Counted from the stretch's first letter, positions 17,793-28,128 are shown. The stretch: 57,638 nt of DNA from Cytophagales bacterium (GCA_030448185.1 JAUJNL010000038.1:1-57638), one strand, 5' to 3'. Notes: generated from the letters alone by a model not told the origin. Translations and numbers: made by a program.

Positions 17793-20042
17793 ATGAAAGT
17801 TTTTTTACCTGTTTGTCTGACCTTGCTCAGCTTTATGCAATGCTGGGCCCAGGTACTCAAAGGCCGCGTTACCGATGCTATCAGCCAGGTTCCGGTAGGG
17901 GGAGTCGCAGTGCTCCTGTCCAATAGCCCCTTTGGGATCATGACCGATAGAGAAGGATATTTTACTTTGCCAGTCAGCAAACCGGGTATCTACCGGGTAC
18001 GGGCTGAACTGCTGGGATACTCGGCCGTAGAGCAGGAAGCAGACCTGATGGGGGCACTCACAGTGGAACTGAACTTTTCCCTCAAACCGGCTCTTATCCA
18101 GTTAAACCAGGAGGTAGTAGTGACTGCTCAACGCTACGAAACCGAAGCTTTTACCCGCCCGGAAGCTATTTCAGTTCTGGGCCAACGCGAGTTGAGACAG
18201 CGGGTGCCACGTTCGGTACCCGAAGCACTGACAGGCACTACGGGCATCTTTTTGCAGAAAACCAACCACGGTGGCGGTTCTCCATTTATCCGCGGACTGA
18301 CCGGGCAGCAAACCCTGCTGATGGTAGACGGCATCCGCATGAATAACACTACTTTCCGGTCTGGTCCCAACCAGTATCTCAACACCATTGACCCCCAAAG
18401 CGTGAAGCGCATAGAGGTTGTCCGGGGAGCGGGCTCGGTGTCCTACGGCAGTGATGCCCTGGGAGGTGTGGTGCAGGTATTGACCAAAACCCCGCAATTC
18501 TCGGAAGAACTCCGCATCGCCGGCAGCGGATTGCTCAAATACGGGAGTCAGGATATGGAAAAAAGCGGCCGGGCTGAATTATCACTGAGTAAGACTAATG
18601 TGGCCCTCCTGGGCGGCATCGCCTACTATGACTTTGGTGACATCAGAGCCGGCGGGAAACTGGGTTTTCTGCGTCCCACCGGCTACACCCAGTTCTCGGG
18701 AGACTTGAAAGCCCGTTTCCGGCTGACTAACCGTTATCTGATTACCATCGCCCACCAGCAACTCACCCAGAACCGCGTACCCCTGTTCCACCGGGTGCAA
18801 CTGGAAAACTTCCAGTTCTACCAGTTTGATCCTCAGCAGCGTCGCCTAAGCTACGCCCGTGCCGAAGCCTTTTATAACAATAAGTGGCTCAAGCACCTGT
18901 CCCTAACGGGTTCCCTGCAATATTTCGGGGAAGGACGGCAAAGCCGCCGCAACGGTTCGCCTGTCACCACTCACGAAGAAGACAAAACCCATACCTGGGG
19001 AGGTATCTTAAGCTTGGACTCGGAGCCAGCCCCCTACTGGCGGATTCAATCCGGAGTCGAATATTATTATGACAAGGTAAATAGTACCCGTAACGACGTG
19101 GATGAAACCACTGGCTCGAATACCTCCAAAAGGGGCTTGTACCCGGATGGCTCTACCGCTGCCAGCTTGGCGCTTTACTCGCTGCATACTTACAACTGGG
19201 AAAGACTGACCCTTACCGCCGGGGGCCGTTTTAATGCCTATCAGCTTACGGTTAAGGAAGAAGCACTGGGCACTTCGACCATCCGTCCTTCGGCAATAGT
19301 GGGCAATCTGGGTGCTTCCTATACCTTTTTGCCGGGGCACCGAATTACGGCTTCGGTAAATTCAGCTTTCCGGGCCCCCAACGTGGACGACCTGGGCACG
19401 CTGGGCATCGTAGACTTCCGCTATGAAATACCCAACACGAGGCTGTCACCCGAAAAATCCATTAATCTGGAAATAGGCTGGAAAGTAAAAAGGGAACGGG
19501 TTTCAGCTTCAGTGGCGGCCTATTACAGCCGGCTGACCAACATTATCGGTCGCATCCGTTCGGGCAGTGATTCTCTGCAGGGCTATCCGGTCTATTTGAA
19601 GGAAAATGTAGCCAAAGCATTCATCCGCGGCCTGGAGGCTGACGGCGAATTTGCGCTTTTTCCTAAGCTGGCCGCTTATGGTAGCCTGGTTTACACCTAT
19701 GGGCAGAATCAGACTGCTAACGAGCCCTTTCGGCGCATTCCGCCCCTCTACGGGCGGGCGGGCCTTTACTACCAACCTGCCCCACAGTTTTGGGGCCGCC
19801 TGGAAACCCTGTTTGCCGGCAAACAATCCCGGCTGGCTAAAGCCGATATTGACGATAACCGCATTACCGATACGGGTACGCCGGGCTGGGGATTACTCAA
19901 TGCAAGCGGCGGTTATTCTAGTAAGTGGCTCGAATTTTCAGTGGAACTGCACAATCTGCTCAATGAGCAATACCGGACTCATGGCTCTGGCGTAGATGGC
20001 ATGGGGCGCAGCGCCTGGTTGGCCGTGCGGGTATTGTTTTAA
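17793..20042 (+). CDS. TonB-dependent outer-membrane receptor
   Basis: This is a 22-strand-type outer-membrane transporter energised by TonB. The signal peptide (LTLLSFMQCWAQ) is followed by a CarboxypepD_reg-like domain (LKGRVTDAISQVPVGGVAVL, about residues 20-100). Next comes the plug domain (residues ~125-230: EAISVLGQRELRQRVPRSVPEAL, then GGGSPFIRGLTGQQTLLMVD and GSVSYGSDALGGVVQVLT). The beta-barrel ends in the terminal Phe (WLAVRVLF). At 749 aa it is intact. The plug motif and size match the heme, vitamin or metal-type receptors rather than the SusC group, and no SusD follows. The ligand is unknown. Gene-level context (an IS110 fragment 150 nt downstream) gives no further hint. Confidence 0.9.
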   Translation: MKVFLPVCLTLLSFMQCWAQVLKGRVTDAISQVPVGGVAVLLSNSPFGIMTDREGYFTLPVSKPGIYRVRAELLGYSAVEQEADLMGALTVELNFSLKPALIQLNQEVVVTAQRYETEAFTRPEAISVLGQRELRQRVPRSVPEALTGTTGIFLQKTNHGGGSPFIRGLTGQQTLLMVDGIRMNNTTFRSGPNQYLNTIDPQSVKRIEVVRGAGSVSYGSDALGGVVQVLTKTPQFSEELRIAGSGLLKYGSQDMEKSGRAELSLSKTNVALLGGIAYYDFGDIRAGGKLGFLRPTGYTQFSGDLKARFRLTNRYLITIAHQQLTQNRVPLFHRVQLENFQFYQFDPQQRRLSYARAEAFYNNKWLKHLSLTGSLQYFGEGRQSRRNGSPVTTHEEDKTHTWGGILSLDSEPAPYWRIQSGVEYYYDKVNSTRNDVDETTGSNTSKRGLYPDGSTAASLALYSLHTYNWERLTLTAGGRFNAYQLTVKEEALGTSTIRPSAIVGNLGASYTFLPGHRITASVNSAFRAPNVDDLGTLGIVDFRYEIPNTRLSPEKSINLEIGWKVKRERVSASVAAYYSRLTNIIGRIRSGSDSLQGYPVYLKENVAKAFIRGLEADGEFALFPKLAAYGSLVYTYGQNQTANEPFRRIPPLYGRAGLYYQPAPQFWGRLETLFAGKQSRLAKADIDDNRITDTGTPGWGLLNASGGYSSKWLEFSVELHNLLNEQYRTHGSGVDGMGRSAWLAVRVLF

Positions 20043-20189
20043 GGAAGCGGTTAACTGTAAAGAAGCACTAATAATGGCTCTTCAGCATATTAATCAATGT
20101 CAAGGGAAGGGCTTAATTCATCGGACCAGCAGACGTATGGACCTGAAGCTATCGGATGTGCTTCGCCATCCGTTCTTCATCGGTCCAGG

Positions 20190-20467
20190 TCAGCATCGGG
20201 TCCGACCAATCCGGTAGTAGTGTGCGGGGACGAACAAGAGTCTCACCAATAGCCGATAAACAAATGAAAACCCTACTACAGTTGTCAGCGATGGGAGCGA
20301 TTCGTATGAAGGGAGAGTTACAAGACTATTACCAGCGAAAAGTAAAGGAGGGTAAAAACAAAATGGCTGTTATCAATCCCGTTCGCAACAAACTCATTCA
20401 CGGCGTTTTTGCCCTGGTTCGTACCAATCAGAAATATGACAAAAACTATACGTATTCAGTTGCCTAA
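20190..20467 (+). mobile_element. IS110-family transposase, C-terminal fragment
   Basis: About 90 residues match the conserved C-terminus of DEDD-type IS110 transposases: QSGSSVRGRTRVSP, then KQMKTLLQLSAMGAIRMKGE and YYQRKVKEGKNKM, and NPVRNKLIHGVFALVR. The stop is at 20467. The N-terminal RuvC-like half and any ends are absent, so the element is dead. It borders the truncated glycan genes to its right and may have taken part in their loss. Confidence 0.85.
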
Positions 20468-20493
20468 TTCAGCCGGAAGCAATGTCAAAATTT

Positions 20494-20715
20494 TCAATCA
20501 GCAAGTAACAACTCCTCACACTTTTCAAAAATATGAGGAATTGTTACTTGCTGATTGCGGTCTATTTTCTTTTTCCAGAAATCATCAGTCAACTTAACCT
20601 GGTGAAAAGGAATGTATTCTGTCTTTTCAGATTCTTTAGTTTGTGTTGTCTTAAGAGTACCCCGGATTAGAAAAAGAGAAAGAAAGGCTAACAGGAAAAG
20701 GTAAAGAAGCTTCAT
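20494..20715 (-). pseudogene. GH127 (DUF1680) beta-L-arabinofuranosidase, N-terminal stub
   Basis: The first 73 codons start at ATG 20715 with a membrane or signal segment (LYLFLLAFLSLFLIRG). They continue with the hallmark opening of GH127 enzymes: PFHQVKLTDDFWKKKIDRNQ, then VTIPHIFEKCEE. The family normally runs ~600 residues or more and continues CEETGRI. Here the reading turns into LLLAD and stops, exactly where the sequence folds back on itself as an inverted copy. The stub lies 11 nt downstream of the apiosidase-like gene on the same strand, so the two were probably one operon aimed at plant arabinan or rhamnogalacturonan side chains. Confidence 0.8.
20496..20556. repeat. 61-bp quasi-palindrome at the broken end of the GH127 gene
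   Basis: Arms 20496-20525 and 20527-20556 match in 27 of 30 positions around a single central base. All three mismatches are C/T transitions, which become G-U pairs in the minus-strand RNA. Both strands therefore encode almost the same peptide: NQQVTTPHTFQKYEELLLAD on plus and NQQVTIPHIFEKCEELLLAD on minus. Confidence 0.93.
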
Positions 20716-20726
20716 GGTCTGTAATC

Positions 20727-22405
20727 CTATAATTGGTTTGAGCTAGGTTTTAATTTGTTCCCTTTTCGTTTTAATACCAGCACATAATCAGTGTTCCCGG
20801 CGGGAGGTATAATATCTAATGTTCCGTTTTTAGTCGTGATTTTGCCTTTAGTAGTTTGTTTTGAAACCGGGTTAAACCACTGCGCTTCATACTGGTAATT
20901 ATTTATATTATACAGCTTCACCGGGTTAGGTTTAGGCAAATAAACTACTAAGGTTTTGCCGTCATCGGTGCGGGAAACCGATACAAAATGATGCGGTTGG
21001 GTATTGCCAGGCTGTTCTGTTATTAATTCCGGAGCCGGCTTCAAATTCCACCATTCCAAAGTGCGCATAAAATTAGCGAGGTAGCCTATTTGCATACTGC
21101 CCGGCAGTTTAATGCCCTGGTGCCAGCGGCTCGATTTTTCGCCTTTGCCGGCATGATTCAATATTAATTCCCCTTCCCGTAGCCACGGCCAAACGCCGTT
21201 AGCACCGTATGTAAAACCGGCCGTAGGGGCATTCAAAACGCTCCAATAACCGGCATTCCGTACATCAGTAGCCGTTACATTAGGGTTTATTTCTTCGTAA
21301 ACCGGCTCCATGTTAATAATCGGGCGCGGTGGTAGTTTACTCCACATGGTGGGAACCGGCCCTTTATTAATAAAATTTAACGTTTTGGGATAATTGTTAT
21401 GCCCCGACTGGTACCCAATAATATCCAGCCAGTTTTCGTCTTTATACACTTCGCCGATCCAGGACCCGCCGCCCGGATGCAATGCTACCAAACCCGGATG
21501 CTCTTCGTTGAAAACGGCCCGGCCAATATTTTTCCAGCGCTGTTCATTTTCTTCGGTATACTTCCCGTCGCCGCCTAAAATCCAGATTACCTGGTTGCCG
21601 CCGTACCGGGCTACCAGGTAACGGGCAAGCAAAATGGCTTCTTCTTCAGGCAAATAATACCCCGGACTTAGCTCCCGTCCCTGAACAGAAGCTAAAGCCC
21701 ATAAAAGTACCGGAGCAGCTACTAAGCCGTGCTCATTAATCTTATCAATCTTACCGTCTAAATGCCGGAAGAATGCGGGGTTTAAACTAATCTTGCCACT
21801 GCCTTCAAAAGCTACCTGGCCTAAACTGTTTTTATCGCCGCCGCGCCATTGGGTCGTAACAAATTGAATAACATTGTACCCATTTTGTGCCCGGTGCGTC
21901 AGATATGTTTCCCATTCCTGCTCCGTCGATTTTAACGTGCCGTTCCAGGCGGTGCAACCGGCCCAAAAGAAAGGCGTACCATCGGTATGGGTTAGGTGGT
22001 AAGTACCTTTGGGATGCGTAATGGCGCCCCGTTGGTAAATGGCCAATTTGCTTTTATTTTCGGTACAGGTAAAGCTGCCTTTCACCTGGTGCAGACCCGT
22101 ATTTGCCGTATCCGAACAAACAGATTCCCAGGTCCAGGTGCCTTTCTCGTCGGGCGCAAATCGTACTTTCCAATTGCGTTCGCCGTCCCAGAAACCATTT
22201 ACATTCTTAACCCGTCTGGTGGGAGAAGTAAATTTTACCGTAAATTTTTTTACCTCGTAAAAGGGGTTTGCATAGTCTTTGGAACTGGTAAAGGGTTGTT
22301 CAAATTTAGACCAGATACCCACCTGGGCCGCAGCAAATCCAGGTAATGTCAGAAACAAAGTGAAGAGTAAACTAAAAAGTGAGATAATGAGCGTTGGGTG
22401 ATCAT
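20727..22405 (-). CDS. Apiosidase-like glycoside hydrolase (DUF5060-DUF4038, GH140-like)
   Basis: This is a secreted TIM-barrel hydrolase. After the signal peptide (LTLPGFAAAQ) comes a beta-sandwich of DUF5060 type (GIWSKFEQPFTSSKDYANPF ... GFWDGERNWKVRFAP). It is followed by the DUF4038 barrel (TPFFWAGCTAWNG, FVTTQWRGGDKN, VIWILGGDGKY) and a C-terminal collagen-binding-like domain (FNPVSKQTTKG). The family includes BT1012, an apiosidase acting on rhamnogalacturonan II. The open frame proper starts at a TTG at 22358, but ATG 22405 with one indel near 22355 gives a full signal peptide (MITQRSLSHFLVYSSLCF), so I choose that. It lies between two truncated glycosidase genes and is the only near-complete member of the group. 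Confidence 0.82.
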
Positions 22406-22416
22406 AAAGAATTAAT

Positions 22417-23076
22417 TTATAAACGTATTATTTTCAATAATAACCTTTTGTAGGTGGCAATCAGGAAGCCGCGGGCCCGGTTGTTTATGGCTTTATTATT
22501 TCGGATAAGAACTTCAGGGAACCAACTTATATTATTAAACAAATGACCTTCTTTTACTACCTTAGAAATGTCTGTAGTAAAATGCAGGCGATAATATTTA
22601 TTATTTACTTTATCCAGGCTTTTCACGGTTAAAGTGTCTAAAGGCTTAAGCGTTTTTTTATCTACCACTAACAAGGTATCTCCCAGACCGGCAAAATTAA
22701 ATCCGCGTTGTTGAAAATGCCCCATTTTAATTTCAACACTAGTGGGCGACAAAAGAGCTGTTACTTCGGAATAGGCGTCATGAATATTAGTAGCATCATC
22801 CAACTGATTCTCAAAAAGACAATTTTCAATGGTTATTTTACCTTTGCAGCTTACAAAATGGGTAGCATCGGCTGTGGTGGTAAGCATACGAGAATGCCTT
22901 TCCGAGCGCTTTACATTCAAACTGTTTAAATGGATATCACTACTCTTCTCAACAATAAGCGCCATCCCTCCGGCATGATGGACATTTACCTTTCCAAAAT
23001 TTAACTGCCGGCTGTTCAAAACCCGGATTGCCGGAACTAACCTGTTTTGGCTGTTATTCCCTTTACAAACATAAAT
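22417..23076 (-). pseudogene. Right-handed beta-helix protein, GH110-like alpha-galactosidase fragment
   Basis: About 215 residues of a parallel beta-helix enzyme remain. VHHAGGMALIVEKSSDIHL, TADATHFVSCKGKI, IENCLFENQLDDATNIHDAY and NNRARGFLIATYK match the core and late repeats of GH110 alpha-1,3-galactosidases. The paired DDATN acidic residues are among those conserved in that family. The frame is open but without a start up to 23076, so the first ~250 residues are missing. The 3' end shifts frame near 22455 (KVIIENNTF in the next frame) and then stops. It precedes the apiosidase-like gene on the same strand. It could also be another beta-helix lyase, but GH110 fits best. Confidence 0.72.
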
Positions 23077-23290
23077 TCATCCAACTTTAGGCAAGGCTTC
23101 TTTCACCTCTGAAAGCCTTACCAGTCCTGGTGCCAACTGTTTTGCCTTTGTTATCAACGGCAATTACGTTTCGGTCAGCCAACGTTTAATCGGTAGAAGC
23201 ATGGATCCTATACATTCTGTAAGTATAGCTACCGTTGAGCCCAATCAGGTAACTTTTTGTGTCGGACCCGATACCGGTGGAACAATAACT
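23077..23290. other. Unassigned open stretch between glycan-gene and transposase remnants
   Basis: On the plus strand a frame without start runs from about 23072 to 23375 and reads like protein in part (SPGANCFAFVINGNYVSVSQ). I cannot identify it. It may be another gene fragment left in this rearranged stretch. Confidence 0.3.
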
Positions 23291-23611
23291 TCACCTACTG
23301 GCAGAAGACAAGCTAGCAAGAGCAACCGTAGAATACGAGGTGCCGCTAAAGCCGACCATTCTACTAAACGCAATTAGGTAAACGCAATTAGGGTGATACG
23401 TATGAAACCTTCTTTTCTTCCCCAAACCCATAATTCTCAATCCCGAGCTTACCCTTCGTTTATCAAGTGCTAGAATGGCTCCAGTAAGCAGTACCTTTAC
23501 GTGAGCAAACACTGGCTTGGAAAACCGCTTCTGAAAGGGGAGTATTACGGCGAAGAACTCATTGGAAGCATTAACAGGCTGCAGCTTGTTTGGCGATAAG
23601 GGATACCGCAT
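23291..23611 (-). mobile_element. IS701-like DDE transposase, N-terminal fragment
   Basis: The segment FSKPVFAHVKVLLTGAILAL, then RRVSSGLRIMGLGKKRRFHT and YH, matches the N-terminal helix-turn-helix-like region of IS701/IS4-superfamily DDE transposases (usual wording KRTVSSVLRVMGLS, FQNYHRVLNR). The match fades after YH and the catalytic DDE residues are absent. It is a remnant marking the right edge of the plant-glycan gene remnant. Confidence 0.72.
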
Positions 23612-23743
23612 CCTTTCCCAATGGGTTCTTTTGGGTACGATTTCCCGCCTAAAATGCGAAAGTCCAGCTCAGTTATGGACAAGTACAAGTAAAGGATAGG
23701 GATAATAAACAGTAGGCTCTATTGTTTTGCATTGGGCAAACAG

Positions 23744-24501
23744 CTATCTGTTAGCGGACGGCACAGAAAGCCAGGTATATAAGGCGGAGACAAAACCAAC
23801 GGCATAGCAAGCCGCACTGGTGATAATAAGAATGATATGACTCATTTGGGAAATACCAGGATCAAAGGCGAATTTAAGTCCGGTAAAACAAAGCGTAATA
23901 ATTAACAGACTTAGCCAAAACACCCATTTTGCCCTTTTCGGCGAGCCCGGTCTCTGGAGAGCGGGCTTATTGGCACGGACAGCTAACAAAACGAGAAAGC
24001 CAAGTCCTAACGCAGATCCTGCATATTCAATGAGTGTATATAGAGGAAATAGCTCTCCAGCTAGGAGGAATGGTTGATTAAAAAAGGAGGGAGTCAGGTA
24101 AAAAATCAATCCATCGGGGGTGCAAAACTTATCCCATCCAATGTGAGAAACAGCTCCCAGAAAAGCTGAAATAAAGAATATAAGCCATTTCTGTTTCAGA
24201 TAATACTCAAAATCGAAAGACTGGTATCCGGCATACTTTTTTCTAGTGCAGGGCAGGTGTTTCAGGAAGAGATTTCGGACCCAGGCGTGGAAAGTAATTG
24301 CTAGCAGATACGAGATAGGCAAATCAAAGAGGAAAATTCCGGCCAGGGAATGCCCAAAATCTTCATTACCATTCATTTTGATAAAATATAAAAAGTCTGG
24401 GGCTATGCTGCCAGTAAGGAGAGACCCGTAGTGGAAAACCATGTAGGTTTAACATATTTAAGGGGAAGGATTATGGCGGGATGGGAAAAAGTATACGGCA
24501 T
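23744..24501 (-). CDS. DUF4184-family membrane protein, one frameshift near the start
   Basis: This is an integral inner-membrane protein of about 250 aa and unknown function. The family opening MPYTFSHPAIILPL begins at ATG 24501 and continues KYVKPTWFSTTGL. A dinucleotide indel in a TCTCTC run near 24419 then shifts to the frame reading TGSIAPDFLYFIKMNGNEDF, exactly as DUF4184 proteins do. Five or six hydrophobic segments follow (IFLFDLPISYLLAITFHAWV, LIFFISAFLGAVSHIGWDKF, ALGLGFLVLLAV, WVFWLSLLIITLCFTGL, IILIITSAACYAVGFVSALY). A His-Ile-Gly-Trp-Asp motif in the second segment resembles that of metal-dependent membrane hydrolases. A later start at 24442 gives only a shortened protein. Confidence 0.85.
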
Positions 24502-25114
24502 AGGAACGGACAGGATTGTTGTAGGCAGTTAATGAATTTACTCTCTGGCCCTTCATGGCTAGCTTTACAGGGACTTCTGAACAGTAATGGTGATTTCCCT
24601 TTGTCTGGTAGAGTGACTCCCAAACAGTCAGAATACCTTGTCCTTAACGGAAGCAGCATTTTATTCGTTATCGCCTATCCTCATTATAATCCAGCATGTA
24701 AGCCTGTCTAATAGTTCTGGTTGTACAACTAACGAAGCCCGGGTATGGTAGTAGACCCAATCCCCAAAGCGCCATTAAGCTGGTTACTTCTTGAATTTCT
24801 TACCCTTCATGTCAACTTGTTCCACTATTCCAAGTAGCATTCGGGGTATTATTCAGGAGGAGATTTAGTAAACCTTGCAACCTGAAGTTTTTAAATAAGC
24901 CTGATTTTTTCGGGCAGTTACCCGAATTTATTTTTTTGTTAATCCTTGGCTAATTGAGCCTCCTTCAGAATTCCCACAGAATCCCCTCGTAGGGCTTAGT
25001 AAACAATCAATGAAATAGTTTCTGTACCCCTTGGGGAAAACACGGTTAGCATTACCGGAAAAAAGGCATTGAAGCTCTAATTGTATAATCACAAATCACT
25101 TTACAACCAAAACT
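24502..25114. other. Intergenic region, no supported gene
   Basis: Open frames on both strands here are short and lack domain signals. The last 150 nt before 25115 are AT-rich and probably hold the promoter for the outer-membrane protein. Confidence 0.4.
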
Positions 25115-25794
25115 ATGAAAACGCAACACAACCTTCTCAAAAGCTTATGGGAATAGGCTTACTAGCCATTATGCTGGCAGGCACAGACCAAGTACTGGCT
25201 CAGGATGACAATCCAAGTCCTAAATTCGGCATCAAGGGTGGTTTAAACCTATCCCAACTTTACGTGGATCACGCGAATGTAGAAGATCAGAACATGAAAG
25301 TAGGCTACCACGTCGGGCTGTTCGGTAAGATTCCTTTAACTGACTTTCTGGCCGTGCAACCTGAAGTGCTTTACTCTAATACCGGAGCCAAGGTATCGTA
25401 TGGTGGCTCAGACTTAGCCAATGTACTGGGTATTGAAGAGGGAGAGGTTCGCTTCAATTTAAATTATATCCAGGTTCCTGTAGCCTTTTTAGTAAACATT
25501 GGCCCGTTCAATATTCACGCCGGACCTTATGTTTCTTACCTGGTGGGAGCAAATGTGAAGAATCTGAAAATGGCCGATCTGAATTCCAACCAAATCGCTG
25601 ACTTGGATACGGATAAGTTCAACCGGTTTGATTACGGTTTGCTGGGCGGTATCGGAGTGGATATAAAGGCCATTACGGTGGGAGCCCGGTACAATTACGG
25701 CCTCCGTGAAATTGGCAGCAGCGGCCTGGCCGGTAGCCTTACCAATAATTCCAAGAATGGGGTCTTTCAGGTCTATGTAGGTTTTGGCCTGTAG
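25115..25794 (+). CDS. Outer-membrane beta-barrel protein (OmpX-like porin family)
   Basis: This is an eight-stranded-type small outer-membrane barrel. The mature part shows amphipathic strands in pairs (FGIKGGLNLSQLYVD, VGYHVGLFGKIPLTDFLAVQ, FNLNYIQVPVAFLVNIGPF, DYGLLGGIGVDIKAITVGAR, GVFQVYVGFGL) typical of PF13568. It ends in a hydrophobic residue as barrels do. The signal peptide is split: ATG 25115 gives MKTQHNLLKSL, and a frame change near 25145 joins MGIGLLAIMLAGTDQVLAQ. I take this as an indel, with ATG 25147 as the alternative start. It leads a run of envelope genes with EF-hand and BON domains on the same strand and may be co-regulated with them. Confidence 0.85.
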
Positions 25795-25873
25795 CTTCCA
25801 GTTTCTCAAACCTGATTAAGTACAAGATTTGGGATAGGTAAAAAATGATGACAAACAATCACACTCGTGTACC

Positions 25874-26443
25874 ATGGAAAAGAAAGTGAAGAAAGCAAGA
25901 ATAGTCCTGACGATAAGCACCATGCTGGCTTTACTATCCGGACTCACCGCCTGCCTGGACGGAGAAGAAAAGGAAGAGCGGAATTACCAGACCTTTGATA
26001 TAAACAGGGACGACCAGCTGGATACCCAGGAGTTTTCCTCCCTGGTAAACCTCGCCGATTGGGACGATAACAACGATGGCCATGTAGACCACGAGGAGTT
26101 CTACGATCATAACTACGGGATCTGGGATGAGGACGATGACGGATTCGTGAATGAAAACGAATGGCAGAAGGGGGCCACTCAGTATAGGATCAACCCCCAT
26201 ACGGACCAGTACGGCAATTGGAGAGGCTGGGATGCAGATAAGGACGGCCAGTTGAATAAGAAGGAATTCGCCGATGGATTAGGCGAAAAGAGTTACCTGG
26301 AAGGCTATGATAGAGACCGTAACCAGCAAGTGGATGAGCAGGAACTGAGGGAAGGCTTATTCACCACCTGGGACAAAAACCGGAACGGATACCTGGAAGA
26401 AGAAGAGTACAACGAAAACCAGAGCTTCCATTTCGGCGCTTAA
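25874..26443 (+). CDS. EF-hand calcium-binding lipoprotein (six EF-type loops)
   Basis: This is a lipoprotein (lipobox LTAC, Cys27) with an acidic mature part built from EF-hand-like loops. In order these are DINRDDQLDTQEF, DDNNDGHVDHEEF, DEDDDGFVNENEW, DADKDGQLNKKEF, DRDRNQQVDEQEL and DKNRNGYLEEEEY. The canonical D-x-D/N-x-D-G...E spacing is present in at least four of the six loops; two replace Gly or an acidic ligand and may bind weakly. At 189 aa it starts at ATG 25874, 79 nt after the porin-like gene, and the frame is intact. It is predicted to sit in the periplasm or on the outer membrane and to bind several Ca2+. Its partner may be the BON-repeat protein encoded next. Confidence 0.88.
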   Translation: MEKKVKKARIVLTISTMLALLSGLTACLDGEEKEERNYQTFDINRDDQLDTQEFSSLVNLADWDDNNDGHVDHEEFYDHNYGIWDEDDDGFVNENEWQKGATQYRINPHTDQYGNWRGWDADKDGQLNKKEFADGLGEKSYLEGYDRDRNQQVDEQELREGLFTTWDKNRNGYLEEEEYNENQSFHFGA

Positions 26444-26567
26444 CAGGGTTTGCTCTCACCGGTTGTCGGGGATTAAAGACAGCCATGCCCGGGGAATCAG
26501 TTTGCATTCGATTGGGATAAAAACAAACCACTTACAACTATTCATTCAGCCATTAAACCTAACTTCC

Positions 26568-28128
26568 ATGAAAACGCTAAAAAACATCATTCTAGCCGAA
26601 CCCACCAACAAAAAAAGAGGATTTGGTTTCAGGAAAGTGACTGCCTTAGCGGGACTTATGCTGCTGACCGGGGGAACCTGCGCGGAAGCAAGTGGGACCT
26701 ATTTTAGAAGCGAGGCTTTTTCTACTCCCCTCTTCACTGCCTCCTTTGCCATTACCGATGCCGATATTACCAAAGCGATTAAAACTGAATTTGAAATCCG
26801 GCCCAACATACCCTCTAAATCTATCAATGTTTCCACGACCAACGGCATTGTTTCACTCACCGGCACAACCAATAATCTGCTGGCTAAAGACCGGGCTGAG
26901 GAGGTTGCCTTGGCCTTAAAGGGAGTAAGGGGCGTAATTAACCAGATTGTAGTAGTTGCCCCGGATCGGACTGATGAAGAGATCCGGAAAGATGTAGAAA
27001 AGGCACTGTTACTGAATCCGGCCACGGATTCTTATGAAGTGCAGGCTAACGTTAAGGGTGGTAAAGTAACCCTGACCGGAGATGTACAATCCTGGGGCGA
27101 ATCCCAATTAGCCTTGCTGGTTGCCAAAAAGGTGAAAGGGGTAAAACAAGTGGAAAACAATATTGTAATCAAATTAAAAGAAAACCGCCTGGACAATGAA
27201 ATTGCAGCCGACATCCAGCAGCAGTACCGGTATGATACCCGCTTAGGGGATGCCTTAATTGCCGTTTCAGTAAATAAGTGAAAGGTAACTCTATCTGGAA
27301 CGGTAGGCAGCCGCCGAAAAAAGACACGCCAGTAATGCGGCCTGGGCACCCCGGCGTAAAGTCAGTTGACGCAGAAAAACTGACCGTAGACCCCAATGCC
27401 GAACCGGATGCGTTTAGGAAAGATAAGTTCACTAAAAAATCGGATGCAGCAGTAAAGGATGCCGTGGAAGATGCCTTATTCAATGACGCAAGGGTAAATT
27501 CCTATAATGTAACTACCCAGGTAAACAATGGAAAGGTGACCTTAACCGGTACTGTAGACAACATTAGAGCTAAACGTACCGCTGAAGAAGTGGCCAAAAA
27601 TGTAGTTGGCGTGTGGAGTGTGGTAAATAACATTATGACCAAACCGCAGAGTGTTGAGGCCCAAACGCTGGAAGCCAATATTGATTGGGCGCTTTCGGTG
27701 GATCCGGTAGTGGAACAATATGAAATCAACTCCACGGTAAACAACGGGAAAGTTACCCTTTCGGGCACGGTAGATACCTATTACGAGAAGGTTCATGCCC
27801 AAGACGTAGTGGCTGATTTGGCAGGGGTAACTGAGGTAGAAAACAATTTACAAGTCAAAAATACCTATAGCTACCTTTTCTGGATGGATGCAGATCCGGC
27901 CGAACGTGTAACGAAAGAACAGGATGAGGAGATTAAGGAAAAATCAATAAGCAGATCTGGTGGTCACCTTTCGTAGATGCGGAAGAGGTAAACGTGGTGG
28001 TAAAAAACGGTAAGGCTACATTAAACGGAACTGTGGATTCATGGAGTGAGGAGAACGCCGCCATTGAAAACGCTTATGAAGGAGGTGCCATTGCGGTCCA
28101 AAGCAATTTAAAGATAGAGGTGGATTAA
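26568..28128 (+). CDS. Periplasmic protein with six BON domains, frameshifted
   Basis: This is an exported protein of about 520 codons made almost only of BON domains, modules of ~65 residues known from OsmY and BamC-like envelope proteins that bind phospholipid or stabilise membranes. ATG 26568 follows an AT-rich leader. The signal segment is VTALAGLMLLTGGTCAEA. Domains start near ITDADITKAI, RTDEEIRKDV, RLDNEIAADI, KSDAAVKDAV, TLEANIDWAL and EEIKEKINK, each carrying a GKVTLTG-like strand and a V..V.N pattern. An in-frame TGA at 27279 (NK* where NNGK is expected), an indel in a run of six A near 27320, and a further shift near 27942 break the frame. The last domain ends at 28128. Six BON domains is unusually long; most family members have one or two. 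Confidence 0.85.
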
